Made by a program: the position numbers and the translations under genes. Source: Hymenoscyphus infarciens (taxonomy: Eukaryota > Ascomycota > Leotiomycetes > Helotiales > Helotiaceae). Taken from it: DNA of 64,000 nt. The stretch lies in the NCBI GenBank assembly GCA_001414345.1, contig LLCB01000004.1, positions 516,317 through 580,316 on the forward strand, given 5' to 3'. The notes under the pieces were generated by a model. The model saw only the letters and a list, made by a program, of their open reading frames with translations. It was not told where the DNA came from and ran no database searches. How positions within the stretch are numbered: position 1 is the stretch's first letter; each line of letters opens with the position of its first letter. Of this stretch, positions 25,515-36,690 are shown in pieces.

Positions 25515-25547
25515 TAAAAGCGGCAGTAAATCTTCAGGTTCGTACCA
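25515..25547 (+). mobile_element. Single end of the GCGGCAGTAAAT MITE family
   Basis: AAAAGCGGCAGTAAAT followed by CTTCAGGTTCGTACC parallels the left end of the element at 45839 (AAGCGGCAGTAAGTAC, then TTAGGCGCTCGTACC). No matching right end was found, so this is a fragment. Confidence 0.55.
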
Positions 25548-26485
25548 AAGAAATTTGTATCTACTTCGTATACGTATACGCCGTACTAAAGCAGAACTTC
25601 AGCAATCCACAGTTGTCAAAAAAAAAATATCAAGAATGTAGACTAACTCCAAGTTGACTCATTGATACTTACACAAAGTCTGAATTATTTCAAGTACGTG
25701 GTAGTTGTGCGACGATGTTACAAAAGATTACTTATAATTGCAATTTGCAAATAATGAAGTTTTTTCCCTTCCGCTAACAACTAGAACAGTTTAGGATACT
25801 AACTCGAAGTGATCCAGAACTATGAAATACGATTTTCCCAACTAAATTATCGAGTTGTACCTAAGTCAGCTTTGTATACAAGTATTTATTACCGCTTTGA
25901 TTGTCCACCAGAAACCGGTAAAATCCCCTGGAGGTTTCTGCTTCTGGTGTCAGCAGCCCGGAAAGAGGCACAGGCGTTGACTCCCTGGAAAAAATTAGGG
26001 CACGCGAGCCCATAACCCACAGTGTGCCTCTGAAAGACAGCGTGCGCGTCGGAGAGAACATTACTCTACACAGGGCATGATCGCGCAATGCCCCGTACTC
26101 TCTAACCGCTGTCTTCTTTTCACTGTTGCTGTACTCAATTGAATCAACTTAATTATTCTAGGACTCCAGGATAATCACACTTCGACAATGTTTTTTCAGC
26201 GAAAACAGACAATCAGTTCTGCGTGGAAACTATATTCGAAGCTGCCAAAATACCAAAGACCAAACACTAATGTTACAATTACTCACTGAAAGTTCCCCAG
26301 CCGATCCCCATGTGTAGACCAGATACCCAAAACCCAACAAACACCAGATAGATCCCCATCGCTCTCCAATATCGCAACGCCCCCGAAAAACAAGAACCGA
26401 AATAAAAATAAAGACAGTCTACAAAAAAAGAAACAAACACCCCAGTATCCAAAAACAAAAACAAAATACAAACAAAACCAACCAC

Positions 26486-29400
26486 CTACCCACTCCTTGG
26501 CAAGTCCGCCCAATTCTGCCACTCATGCTTCCAATCCGGTTCCCGGTACCTATAATGTTCCCCCCGAACAACCTTATCAACCTGCTCCCTAACCATCGGA
26601 TAAACATCCTTATACGCCAACCTCCCCATCCAACAATCAAGATGTCCATACCCCTGCACAACATGCCTCTCATAATTCCGCGCACCAAAAGTATCTCTCA
26701 AAATCCCATAACTCTTCTCCGTCGCCTCGGGAGTAAGAACCTGATTATCGCTCCCGCTAAAAAGCATAACCGGAATACCTTTTAAACGTTCTAGGTTTTC
26801 GGCACCGGTAAGGTCGTCGAATAAAGGACCGTTTGTAGTGACGAATCCGCGGTAGCCCATTTGCATGAGTGTGTGGAGGAGGGTCATGTTTACGCCGCCG
26901 AAAAAGCGATTTATTTGTCGGTGTGTAGATTCATTCAGATTAGCATGATTCCACAGCCGTCCAAAGATAAGAGAACAACGATGACAAGAAACATTGTTGC
27001 AAATCTCCTTCCTAGCATCGGGGTAAAACCTCAATAACTGGTTAAGAAATTGCTGGAAATAGGAATCATCCCTTGTAGATTGACACGAGAACCAACTGCC
27101 ACCAAAAAGTTTATAAAGTTTATCGAATGGGATAGGACCAGCGAGGACCTTGGCCATGTTCAGAGGCGACCAGATGGGATTGAAGAATACCTGTGAGCAA
27201 GAGATACCGAGGATCCAATCGCTTGGAATCGTACCATCGAGAAGACCACACGAGTAGGCTACAGAACCCATGCAATGAGCGATGGTATAGATTTTCTCTT
27301 CTCCATGATCTTTGCGGATCTTCTCGAGGCATGCTTTGATGTCGAGTCGAGCGTCGAAGGTAGTCCAGTTGTTTTCAGCGACTTTCAACTGGCAAATTCG
27401 ATGCACCGTGACAAAGACTCTGTATCCCGCCCTGGTGAAGTAATTGACTGCATTAACTTCAATGGTTGGGAGAGCAAATATCTGGTGGTCAACCGAGGCA
27501 CCTGGAATCATGAATAGATTCTTTGTGAGAATGCTTGGGTTTCGAGGTTCCCAAACTTGCAACTTGGTCTCTACTCCATCAACTGCCGTGATTCTGATGG
27601 TGGCATCTGGTGATGTATTGTTGATGTAGCCATTATATGTGACTGCGGGATATTGTTGATACACCAAGGGAGCCAGAAAGAGACTCGCGGATTGCCTGGC
27701 GAAATATCCCATAAAACTGGCTGTTGAGTGTAATTTGGCCAAGAAATTTCGTCCAGATGGTTTCAGGGTAAGTATCTGAGAGAGGAAGTCTGATGCCTTG
27801 ATGTGCATCATCCCTCGACCCAGTATGCAATTGTCTTCATCCGCGTGTGAGATTGTGACATACAAAGTTGACGTAGCTTCCCAGAAGCGGAATGGTCCAA
27901 GTGCGACAGAAGAGTCTACAACCTTGTAGCCGTGGAAGTGATACTTTTTGCCGTGAGTGGACCACATATCAAATTCATATACTAAGTTTTTGGTTCCGGG
28001 CGCCTGCTGGTCCATTTGAAATAGATGAAAGTCGCCTCTCTGGACCAAGAAAGGGCTACCTTCCAAACCAGCACAAGTGAAAGTGCCCGTGAGCAAGGCC
28101 TTATGGTCGGCTCTCCTCACAGCTATTTCAGTTAGCAGGATTCATGAATGGAGACTGTATGAACTTACTCATATTAGTATCGAAAGCCTGGACACTCAAC
28201 ATAAATCTAGCTTCCTCGCATAACCCTCGAGCTGTTCTAGCCGCTGTTTCAAAGTCTTCTGGTCTGTCACCCTCAACACCATCACCAATATGAATGTAAC
28301 CAGACATGACTTCCGAGAATCCGAAGCCATTTGCTTTTCTTGCTACGGTGTCTCTGACAAGGTCCCTAGCATTGCGTATTTTTAGCGTGTCCTGATGCGT
28401 TGGAGGACTGCAACTAGCTTTTTTGTATTGGCCCGGCTCAGCAAACAAATCAAGGTGAAAGTTCTTGGTCTTGAAATCGATCTTAACCTTGATGTCGCGT
28501 GCAGCATGCTCGACTGATCGCTCTGCAAGGGCTGTAATAGTAGCGAAGGGATTGACACCGAGAGCTGTGGGGATGAGGGCTCCGTCAGTTACAACGAGAC
28601 CAGGATGTGTTTCGCTGCCATGGCCTGTTAAGACTTCTCCAAAATGATTCGTGACACCATGGTCGGCAGTACCGTCTTTACTCATGCATGCTCCGCCGAT
28701 TGGGTGGACAGTAATTTCTTGCCCAAAGTAGGCATCGAACGGGTTTCTCACGAATGTTCCACCAACAGCTTTGGTGGCTCTCGCTAACGTGTCCATCAAC
28801 TTCTTAACATGGCCACTGCTAGCGACACCCATGAACTCCAAGACAGGCTGGTCATCTTTCAAAGTCAAGATTGCCTGATTGGAGTCGTGACTCATGACCA
28901 AATAGACTTGAGTCTTCTCGATGCTTCCCTTTCTGAAGTATGGGCCTAAAAAGCGACTTCCTGCTTGGGCCATTGCATGTTGCATCTTGTCCAGTAAACC
29001 ATTGCCCTTTGGATATTGATTACCAGGCATCATTTCTAGCATGCTTTGAAACAAGAGAGAAAGAGCTTTTGGGATTGCTCCTTCTTGTATGACGTATCCA
29101 TCCAGGGGATTTTCATGACCTTCGCGACAGTCGATGACACCGGATATTGTAGGCCCAACGGGGTGGTAAGGAGATGGATATTGTCGACCAATCGCATTAA
29201 CCTCGTGATCAGTGTTGTAACCGAAAGCAAGAAGGTCACCATTGCCACTCATATTTGTGCCGACCTTCTCGCTCATGGGCAAGCCCAGTTTCTTGCTTCG
29301 GAGAAGGATTTCCGTTGTTCCGATACTGCCAGCCCCAAGGAAGACACACTTCTTTGCATGAACCCACATGAGATCCTCGTAAAGATGCTCTTTGAATGCA

Positions 29401-31943
29401 CCCCTATTGCTACCATGCCAAGCGAAGAAGACAAGATAGCCCTCCGCGTCTGGGTCCGGGTGTTTCCTGACATATCTAACTTCGCATTCGCAAAACATCT
29501 CCGCGCCCCAGTTCCAGGCGTCGGCGAGATAGTTGACGAGGGTACTCGATTTGCTACCATCGTTGACACCGGTACAGTCCATCCCCGTGAGAGCTGAGGG
29601 ATACATCTCGACCCCAGTGCTATTTGCTCCACCAACAAAGCGGGTTGTTTGAGGGACACGTCTGAACTTCTCTTTCATGCCGAGATAATCTGCTTGCTTC
29701 TCGAGCATTGATAACTTTGGTAGCTCCGGCCAATCATGCGGGTACTCCTCAGGCTGGAGAACATCTGCTGCTCGTTTGTAATATTTCTTCAAAATGTTGT
29801 CGCCTCGGATTTCATCTGGCCAGGCATCCATATTCATAGTCCCATTGTCAGCTTCCAAGAAAACGTTGGCGTTCAACAGACTTGTGCCTCCAAGCCCATT
29901 TCCAACAAACGCATTTTGTCCTCTGCCAACAATGAGGTGATACAAGCCAGTTGGATCACCGCCTTCAACCATCGAGCCCTTCAGAAACCCAGGGGCAAAG
30001 TTTCCCGAAACATGTAGTTCTTTCATGGCATCCAAAAAGCCACTGGGGTATTCTCCCGGCCATTTTTCCTGCCCTCTTTCGAGGAGGCAAACTTTCTGAC
30101 CTGCTCGTGCCATTCGACTTGCGGCAACACCCCCGCCATAACCGGATCCAATGACAATACAATCGTAAGAGTTGCGCATAAGCTCAACAGGCTTTGACAG
30201 CCGTGGGAATTTCTTGGTGTTTGGCTCATCACTATATGATCCAATTTTTGCATGAGCCCTTGACCTTGGGCCGCTTGTTCCACCTCCGTATATTCCGTCG
30301 GCTTGCATTCCAGGTGTCCCTACTTGTGGCTCCTCAGCTGATTCGTAGTTTCCGTCGAATCCACTAACGGAATTTGGCTCCTCGGTGATGCTACTTGCAG
30401 CACTAAGTTGAGACGAATAGCCTCTATCGTAATTTGGTCGAAGCTCTCGTTCTGACCGTACCTCTGGTATGATATGAGCCTGTCTTCGGAAACGGACGCC
30501 ATTCGTACCATTAGTGCTCCCGTTGACTCTTGCTTCACTATGTCCCTCTCTGGTGGGAGTGGGAAAACGATCCCAAGTGAAGCTCTCGGGGTTTGGTGTA
30601 GGTAGATCATGTGGAATCTCATATCTTTTGATAGCTTGGTTAAATGACGTTATTGGACCCAAATTGATAATCGCATTGTCTTTGGGCATGTAGATAGACA
30701 AGCATATTGGAACTGAGACGATGAGAAGTGAGGATGAGCTGTGGAATGCAGCTTCAATTTTCACCCCGTCAATTGATGACGGGACGTTTTCCAACCAGTT
30801 CATGAAAAGATCGGATGACAGATCTCCAACTCTAAATTGGTCCTTTAATCGTATAGCAAATGCTATTCGAGGTGCATGCCCGCGTCCCATTGCAGAGGAT
30901 ACTTGAAAGGAAGGAATGTCATCACCGTTGGAGTAAAGGCTCCCTGGGGTTGTGGGACGAGGCGACTTAACCTCAAGAGTATGTTCATCGTGGATTGATA
31001 GACGAAGACTTTGTGGTAATTCCGGATCCGGTTGCGACAGAGGATAATATACTGGGGCGACATACTCTCGCCCTTCCTCTGCCTCGTCGCTTTGGACTCG
31101 ACAGAAGAGGTTATGATATAGGTTGCCGACGGAAAACGATGGGAGATTGCTCAGTTCTCGAAGTTCGGCTTCGAGTTCCTTCGTAAAGACCCCTGAACGA
31201 ACACCATTGTTTTCATCTGTATAACTACATGACGATATGATTTCAGTGACTCCATTTCTTTCGTTGCTACTCGTGGATATCGTGTGAGGGCAGTCCAGAA
31301 GGCATAGCACATCACTTCGTGCTTCCTCCAAAGTGTTTTGTACTCCAACCCACTGGACCGTGGGATAGCGATGCTTGGAGTTTTTATATCCACTATACGT
31401 GTATTAGTATGTATAATGAAATAGGAAATATGGTGACAACAAGTAGAAAGTAAACAAAATGAGAGTTACACACCTTGTCCATGACAAACCGTGGCTCTTT
31501 GTCTTCAGTGTGTTTCCAGCATAGCAGAGAATCTTCAGGTGGTCTTCGCTGTTATTCCCCAGGCCGACGAAATCTGAGATCTTCTGGTTTGCCTCATGCT
31601 GAGAACTCGAGTCTGGAATCTTCCAGATCTCGGTTTCGAAGTGATAAACATCTCGAAAAACACCGAATAATCTTGACAAGTCACCGGAAACAGGAAGAGC
31701 AGGCTCGGTTTCCCAGCCTACTATTAAGACATAGACCTTAGAATACTGTAATCGATTTTGGTTCGGAAAGAGGGCTTGTGCGGCGGCATGAAGACTCTGT
31801 CCAAATGTTTTGAGCCCCATGTTGGCTTGCCATCTACTAGCATCGTCAAGGTTCAGGGGAGCAGGAGTTTTTGAGGTCGAATTGGAGCGTTTGAATCCTC
31901 CATTTGGCCTCTCGACGGGCGTTGCTTCTTGAGAATTGTCCAT
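26486..31943 (-). CDS. Caspase-like / GMC oxidoreductase / alpha-beta hydrolase fusion protein
   Basis: One 1776-aa protein from three exons (31943-31474, 31392-28169, 28122-26486), introns of 81 and 46 nt, both with good donors and CTAA branch sites. Residues about 66-195 resemble the fungal caspase-like domain: YSKVYVLIVGWE, VFRDVYHFETEIWKIP, LKILCYAG, LEEARSDVLCLLDC. The His-Gly normally after YAG is Asn144-Thr145, while Asp190-Cys191 is kept. A Ser-rich linker leads to a GMC flavoenzyme of the cholesterol-oxidase type: FAD-binding IVIGSGYGGG (about 569-578), active-site HPIGGACM (about 1052), VNPFATI (about 1105). The C-terminal alpha/beta hydrolase has nucleophile motif AHCMGS (Cys1515), Asp1690 in GSDN and His1725 in GYGHLD. 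GMC-hydrolase fusions of this kind occur in fungi and are often annotated cholesterol oxidase; a sterol or other lipid substrate is inferred. No signal peptide was seen, so it is probably intracellular. Confidence 0.85.
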
Positions 31944-34014
31944 GCTGGCACGTGATTGGGTAGCCCGAAGACTCTAATCAACAGACGAACTGATATGATG
32001 TATTAGCGAAACCAGAAAAATATGACATTGGGGTTTCATACGGTTATTATGAAAAAAGAGAATAGCTTGATGCAAACATGGGCTCCCACAAGCCTGTCAC
32101 GCTCGAATCTGATATTGTGCGTTCGGCTTCAACGGAAGACAGCCCTATCTGATGCGGGGGCTCAAATATGGCTGCAGATTTGTCCCAAAGGAATAGGGGG
32201 GTGTCGTAAAAAGATTGTGATCTGGCGAATGAGAGTTGAATCACCGCGTGATGGTAAGCGCTTGAAGTCCGAAGGATTCGGAATGGTGCAACCAAAGAAT
32301 TGGCTGAAGAAGTTAAAGGCACAGTATTATATTATAGGTCGGATTAGGTTGAGCATTTGTTTTGGAAGGAGTATCAAGGAGGTTGATAAGTTATGGCCGG
32401 CGGGACGAGGCCATCATTATCAATATCAAGGGAGGAGAATTTAGGGCTGATTGACGATGAGCTGAAGCCATTCCAACCCCTGGTACAAGGGAAAGATTGG
32501 AGAGATCCCCCTGGTCACTTCCCCTCAAAATAGTGACAATGGAGCTCGTGGTAGGCTGCCACCCGGGGGTGCTCGCGAATTGGCCAATTGAGGAGTGCTG
32601 TGCCTCAGATGGCATCTTGGGTTCCCCTCCCAGGAAGGGTTGTGCCGAGGAGAGAAAAGAAAAGTGGTGGTGCAGCGAGACAAGTGAGTGGTTCAATTCT
32701 TGGGGGCTGCCACATGTGGTGGCCCCATCAGGTGCTTTGAGATCCGTCACATCCTGAACTCGTCCTCAGCCGCGCCTGTCAGCACAAGAAAAAGACGCCA
32801 TTCCGCTGCCATCCGGCGAGCACATTGGAGGAAAAAAGAAGATAAAGAGCTCATGGAGGCTTTTCTTACCGTCTTTATTTCTTACCTCATTTCTCTCACC
32901 GGCATTGGAATGATGAGGCTTGGTTGAGGCGTCAATCTAAGCTCGCATATCCCTCTCGAATTGTTCTAGGTGAGTTGACGATCATGAAGAAATCGGTCGA
33001 GGGTGGAGATGGGGGCCAGCGGTTAGACCATCCAACGCAGGCCGTAAATATACGATGAAGAGTTTACGAAGTCGGGAGCCGAAGAGGTGTGCTACTTCCC
33101 TGTATATGTCACCGATATATGACGAGAAATGGCAAAAGATTTCCATATCAATAACCCCTGTCCTTTTCTCAAGGTCCGTTTGGAAGATTGGAAACGAAAC
33201 CCAACATGCAAGTCCCGGGCACAGGGTCAGCGGTACATCATCATGTTGCCATCGTACCTCCGTACCTGTCAAGATGCTGGCGGGTGCACCGAATGCTTGG
33301 GGTGGTGGAGGCTGCAGGAAATCCGCCCGTGTAAATCTTCGGACCATCTCCTTACGGGCAAAGATCTCTGATGCCAGCTCCGGGCCAGCTCGGGGCGTTG
33401 TTTCTTTGATCGTCGTCGTTCAGAATCCTATACAACCATCATCTGTGCCCTGTCGGCCGGGTCCCATGGAACGCGAATCATTGAGTTGGAGTTGGTGGTG
33501 CAAAGGCAGATCAATGATTTGCTCTACCAGATGCTGCTCAAAAAATCAGATGAACCCGTCGCCCGATAATAAAACACTGCTGCCTTGCAATTGGAGGTCC
33601 AAGGAGGTGGAAAATTGAAGTGATTCGCACACCGTTTGGTTGGGGCGAAGTAAGCCACCGTCCGAAGCAACTCCGAATAATTCGTAATGATAACCACTGA
33701 CAAGGTACGGAGGCAAGGACACACCAAGTTCCGCCGTTTGGGTGGCGGAAGAACGGCGAACGATGAGCATGAGACGTTGTTCACTTGAACAGAAAAATGA
33801 TGTTGGCCGAAGCAGAACATCTCCACTTTCTGCAGGAAACCTTAAGTTGCTTGCTGGAATTGGAACCGTGGCACACATGTGACCCGGCTCTGGGGTAGAG
33901 ACCTATTTGGTCGTTTTCCATTTGTTTACGAGTAGGAGGCGATAATTCGCCTACGATAGGGGTTAATTACTATTGACGATGTTGTGGCAAATTTTAGTCC
34001 AAACGAACTCATCA
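31944..34014. other. Intergenic region, no recognised gene
   Basis: Upstream of the fusion gene and beyond the 3' end of TSC10. Frames at 33055-33618 (+) and 33546-33878 (-) overlap each other on opposite strands and show no domain. An interrupted GC-rich palindrome is at 32703-32726. Confidence 0.5.
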
Positions 34015-35178
34015 CTATTTTGGCGGATACGTACTAGGATGACCATGATCCTTTCCGTACTTCCGAACCTTCCCATCCAGGTCCATTCTAACAAAAAATC
34101 CGATGATTCCAGAAACCCAACTAACAATTGTATCAAGAAGCATATTGTTTTTCCTCATCCAACCCCAAGAACATGCCCGCATCAAAATGCCAAGCCAACT
34201 AACCACAATCATAAACTCACCATTTTCCAGGCCCTTGATAGCTTTGGCGGCCACGACCTCGGGAGTCTGTACCGGGTCTGTTTCCTCCAAAATCTTGGTG
34301 ACTTGAGGTTTACTGACGTTCTCACTGATGAAACCCGGACTTGAAATGCCTCCTGGAAACACCGTATGGATCTTGACTCTATCGCCTCCCCCATACAACT
34401 GCACTTCCTGCACCAAAACATCGCTCAAATTCCGCATGGCTGCCTTAGCAGGTGAATAAGGACCATAACCAATGATTGGATAGAATGCCACCACAGAACT
34501 TGTAAATATCAAATGCTTGGGATCCTTCGGTCCCTCCGATTTCTGGAGTCCCGCGGGGCTGAGCCATTCATTCAGGATCCCATGTGCCATCTCCGTCGCC
34601 GCCCAGAAATTGACATCCATTTGTTGGCGCAGCCTCGAGATGGGTGTATCGATGAAGAAATCCGGGTAGGACGAGCCTGCAATACACCAAACGACATCAG
34701 GACTGTTTCCTCCATTCCAGGCTATAGCTTCGGTGAGCGCCTTGAGGGCGCCCTCAGGCAGGGCGAGATCGGCAGATATTGTATGGAATCGTTGAGTGGA
34801 AGGGGACGCAGCAGATGCCTGATGAGGAGAAAAGGTTAGCATGGCAAGGCTGTCGTGGGGTTTTGAACGAGGGGCTTTCCTTGGTTTCTGCAATGGCCGT
34901 TTCTAGACGTTCGAGATTGCGTGCAATAATGATGATATTCGCTCCTTTGGCAGATAATTGCTTTGCAACGGCCTTCCCCATGCCTTCCGAGGCACCGGTG
35001 AGCAGGATTGTCTATACATCTTGTTAGCATTAAATAATTGTAAAAGCTGTCGCACGAAACATACCTTGCCCTTCACGTTGAATTGGTTTCTCCCAAAAAC
35101 CCCCATGATGAATGGTATGAGCACAGCGGTTCCAACAACAAGACACGCAATGGTCCAGCTGTTATAAACTGTGAACAT
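34015..35178 (-). CDS. TSC10: 3-ketodihydrosphingosine reductase
   Basis: NADPH-dependent reductase converting 3-ketosphinganine to sphinganine, an early and normally essential step of sphingolipid synthesis at the ER. The 349-aa short-chain dehydrogenase is built from three exons (35178-35065, 35011-34880, 34818-34015). The N-terminus has a membrane segment ([20 protein letters not shown]). The Rossmann motif TGASEGMG spans the start of exon 2; the catalytic Ser is in [10 protein letters not shown] and the YxxxK in YSPAK. Hydrophobic C-terminal segments ([12 protein letters not shown]) match KDSR membrane anchoring. Intron 1 (53 nt) is canonical. Intron 2 (61 nt) has a clear branch (GCTAAC) and CATCAG acceptor, but the only in-frame donor reads AAG|GAAAGC instead of GTAAGC. 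If it is not spliced, the frame shifts and the protein stops before the active site. It is read in the same direction as the sterol-oxidase-like fusion gene. Confidence 0.9.
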
Positions 35179-35879
35179 GACGTGAAGTGATGGAAATTAG
35201 TCTGCTGGATAGGATACCCGCAAGGAGCTCGTAGCTTTTTGCAGGGAAACGCGATAAGCGATAAGCTTCGGGGTCGTGACTTCCTTCCCCTTTCTGTATT
35301 CTCCAGCTACCTAGGTAGGTACAATAAAGTAGCCAATCCCTTTTCCCCTTCAACTTTAGAAGTGCGGCTTAGAATTCTTTCCGGATTCTCCATCTACAAA
35401 GTTCACTTCAGCACGAACTTCACTTTTGAGTACCCTGGGGACTACCTGGGTGCGACATGTAACAAAACACTGGACTTTGTTCAGCTCACTGAGGGACTGG
35501 CACGGGGATTTCCGACACAATTCAGCCTCAAACACCCGACAATTCTTGAAAATATTTCAACGTCCACGTCAACATCAGAAAACCTTCCATTGCCAGCAAA
35601 CACTTTCAACACAGTCACTGCTAAGGTCATTGCTCTCGACATCTGTAACTACCATTTGCCCTATTATTGCCTTCTCACAGTATATGTATTCAAAATACTT
35701 ATATGCTTAGAACATCATTTTCCAAAATCACAACCCACAATCTTGTGGTGCAAATGTCCACCGAGTCAAACGGTTGACAATATCCCTCACATAACAAGCT
35801 CTTGCACCCAATCCATCATTTAAGTTTGTGTTATTGGTAGATCCAGAGTTATAAAGTCTGGCTACGACATAGAACGTTC

Positions 35880-36690
35880 TGATCCCTCTTTAGTGATTGA
35901 AAGGCGATGGGTTTATGAGGGATCTTACTTTTTGGTGTTCGTGCGAATCCTTCTCCGCTGGTGGTGCCTCCTGCTCCGTCTCGGATCAGAAAGTTAGTTT
36001 GTTTTTGGACTTGGTTGTATCTTACGATTGAATTGGGACAGGGAGTTTGGATATTGTCAAAGTCGTTACATGTCCCATCTCCATTAAGACTTTGCATCAA
36101 CTATCGGAAGGTTAGCATTTTCTTCTTCTTTCACTCTTCTTTACAGAGATTGATTTAATTCTAACTACTCACCCCTGGATCCCTCACACCATTCCCCGTA
36201 GTAGGAGCCTACACCCATTAGCCTCATCACCTCGCTCTCTTCCCTTGGAAACAACTCACCTTCACACAACCCCCGATTATTGGATAAAAATCGCCAAGAT
36301 AAGCCGATGATCCAACTTCGTCTCAGCAGCAACCTGCTGAATAGCATCGTAAACCGCCTGCACCTCCCCCTCACTAGCCCTCGCTCACCACCCATTCCAC
36401 TCACAAGACCCAAGCATAAGAGGTTTATTCGCCTCAAACATTTTCCTAAAGCTCACCCGATTGACCTTCGCAGGCCAGCCGTCGCCTAGTGAGCCACCAC
36501 CGGAGTGGCCTTTGTAAGTATCGGTTCCGGCGCCGGAGCTGGGACTTTGGTCGTTATTGACAGTTTCGACGGCGAAGGGTGCGAGGACGACTTCATTTAG
36601 TGCTTGTATAGAGAATGTAGAGGAGGATTTGGGGGACTGATAGTTTCCGTTTATGGATCCGGATTACGGGATTGAATTCGTGTTTGTGAG
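35880..36690 (-). pseudogene. Decayed secreted lysozyme-like (SLT-fold) protein gene
   Basis: On the - strand the text runs NYQSPKSSSTFSIQALNEVV, DQSPSSGAGTDTYKGHSGGG, DGWPAKVNRVSF, then EVQAVYDAIQQVAAETKLDHR and later GVRDPG, LMQSLNGDGTC, IRDGAGGTTSGEGF. This order matches a family of fungal secreted lysozyme-like proteins whose core reads ILAV..QESGGCV...NxGVRNPGLMQ. Here the gene is broken: TGA at 36385-36387 (Gly codon in relatives), TAA at 36277-36279 at the position of the catalytic-type Glu (IQESGG), and a 1-nt deletion in the G-run at 36270-36274. Two original introns are still recognisable (GTGAGT donors). The C-terminus and signal peptide are not intact. Family recall is from memory of conserved text, not a search. 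Confidence 0.72.

Larger units (their letters stand above)
24797..26485. other. Intergenic region upstream of the mannanase
   Basis: Promoter side of the mannanase gene, then sequence without a recognised gene up to the 3' end of the GMC fusion gene. A TATATATAG stretch lies near 24862. Contains one MITE end at about 25515. Confidence 0.5.

Noticed and set aside
26486..28120. Alpha/beta hydrolase as a separate gene
   Set aside because: Its first in-frame ATG lies well inside the domain; a good 46-nt intron (28123-28168) joins it in frame to the GMC part.
28128..31331. GMC oxidoreductase as a separate single-exon gene
   Set aside because: The frame is open upstream into the caspase-like text and connects by a canonical 81-nt intron to the exon at 31474-31943.
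33055..33618. 187-aa + strand frame
   Set aside because: No recognisable domain; overlaps an equally open - strand frame; composition unlike neighbouring genes.
35239..35823. 194-aa + strand frame upstream of TSC10
   Set aside because: No domain or signal; overlaps the likely TSC10 promoter; reads as chance frame.
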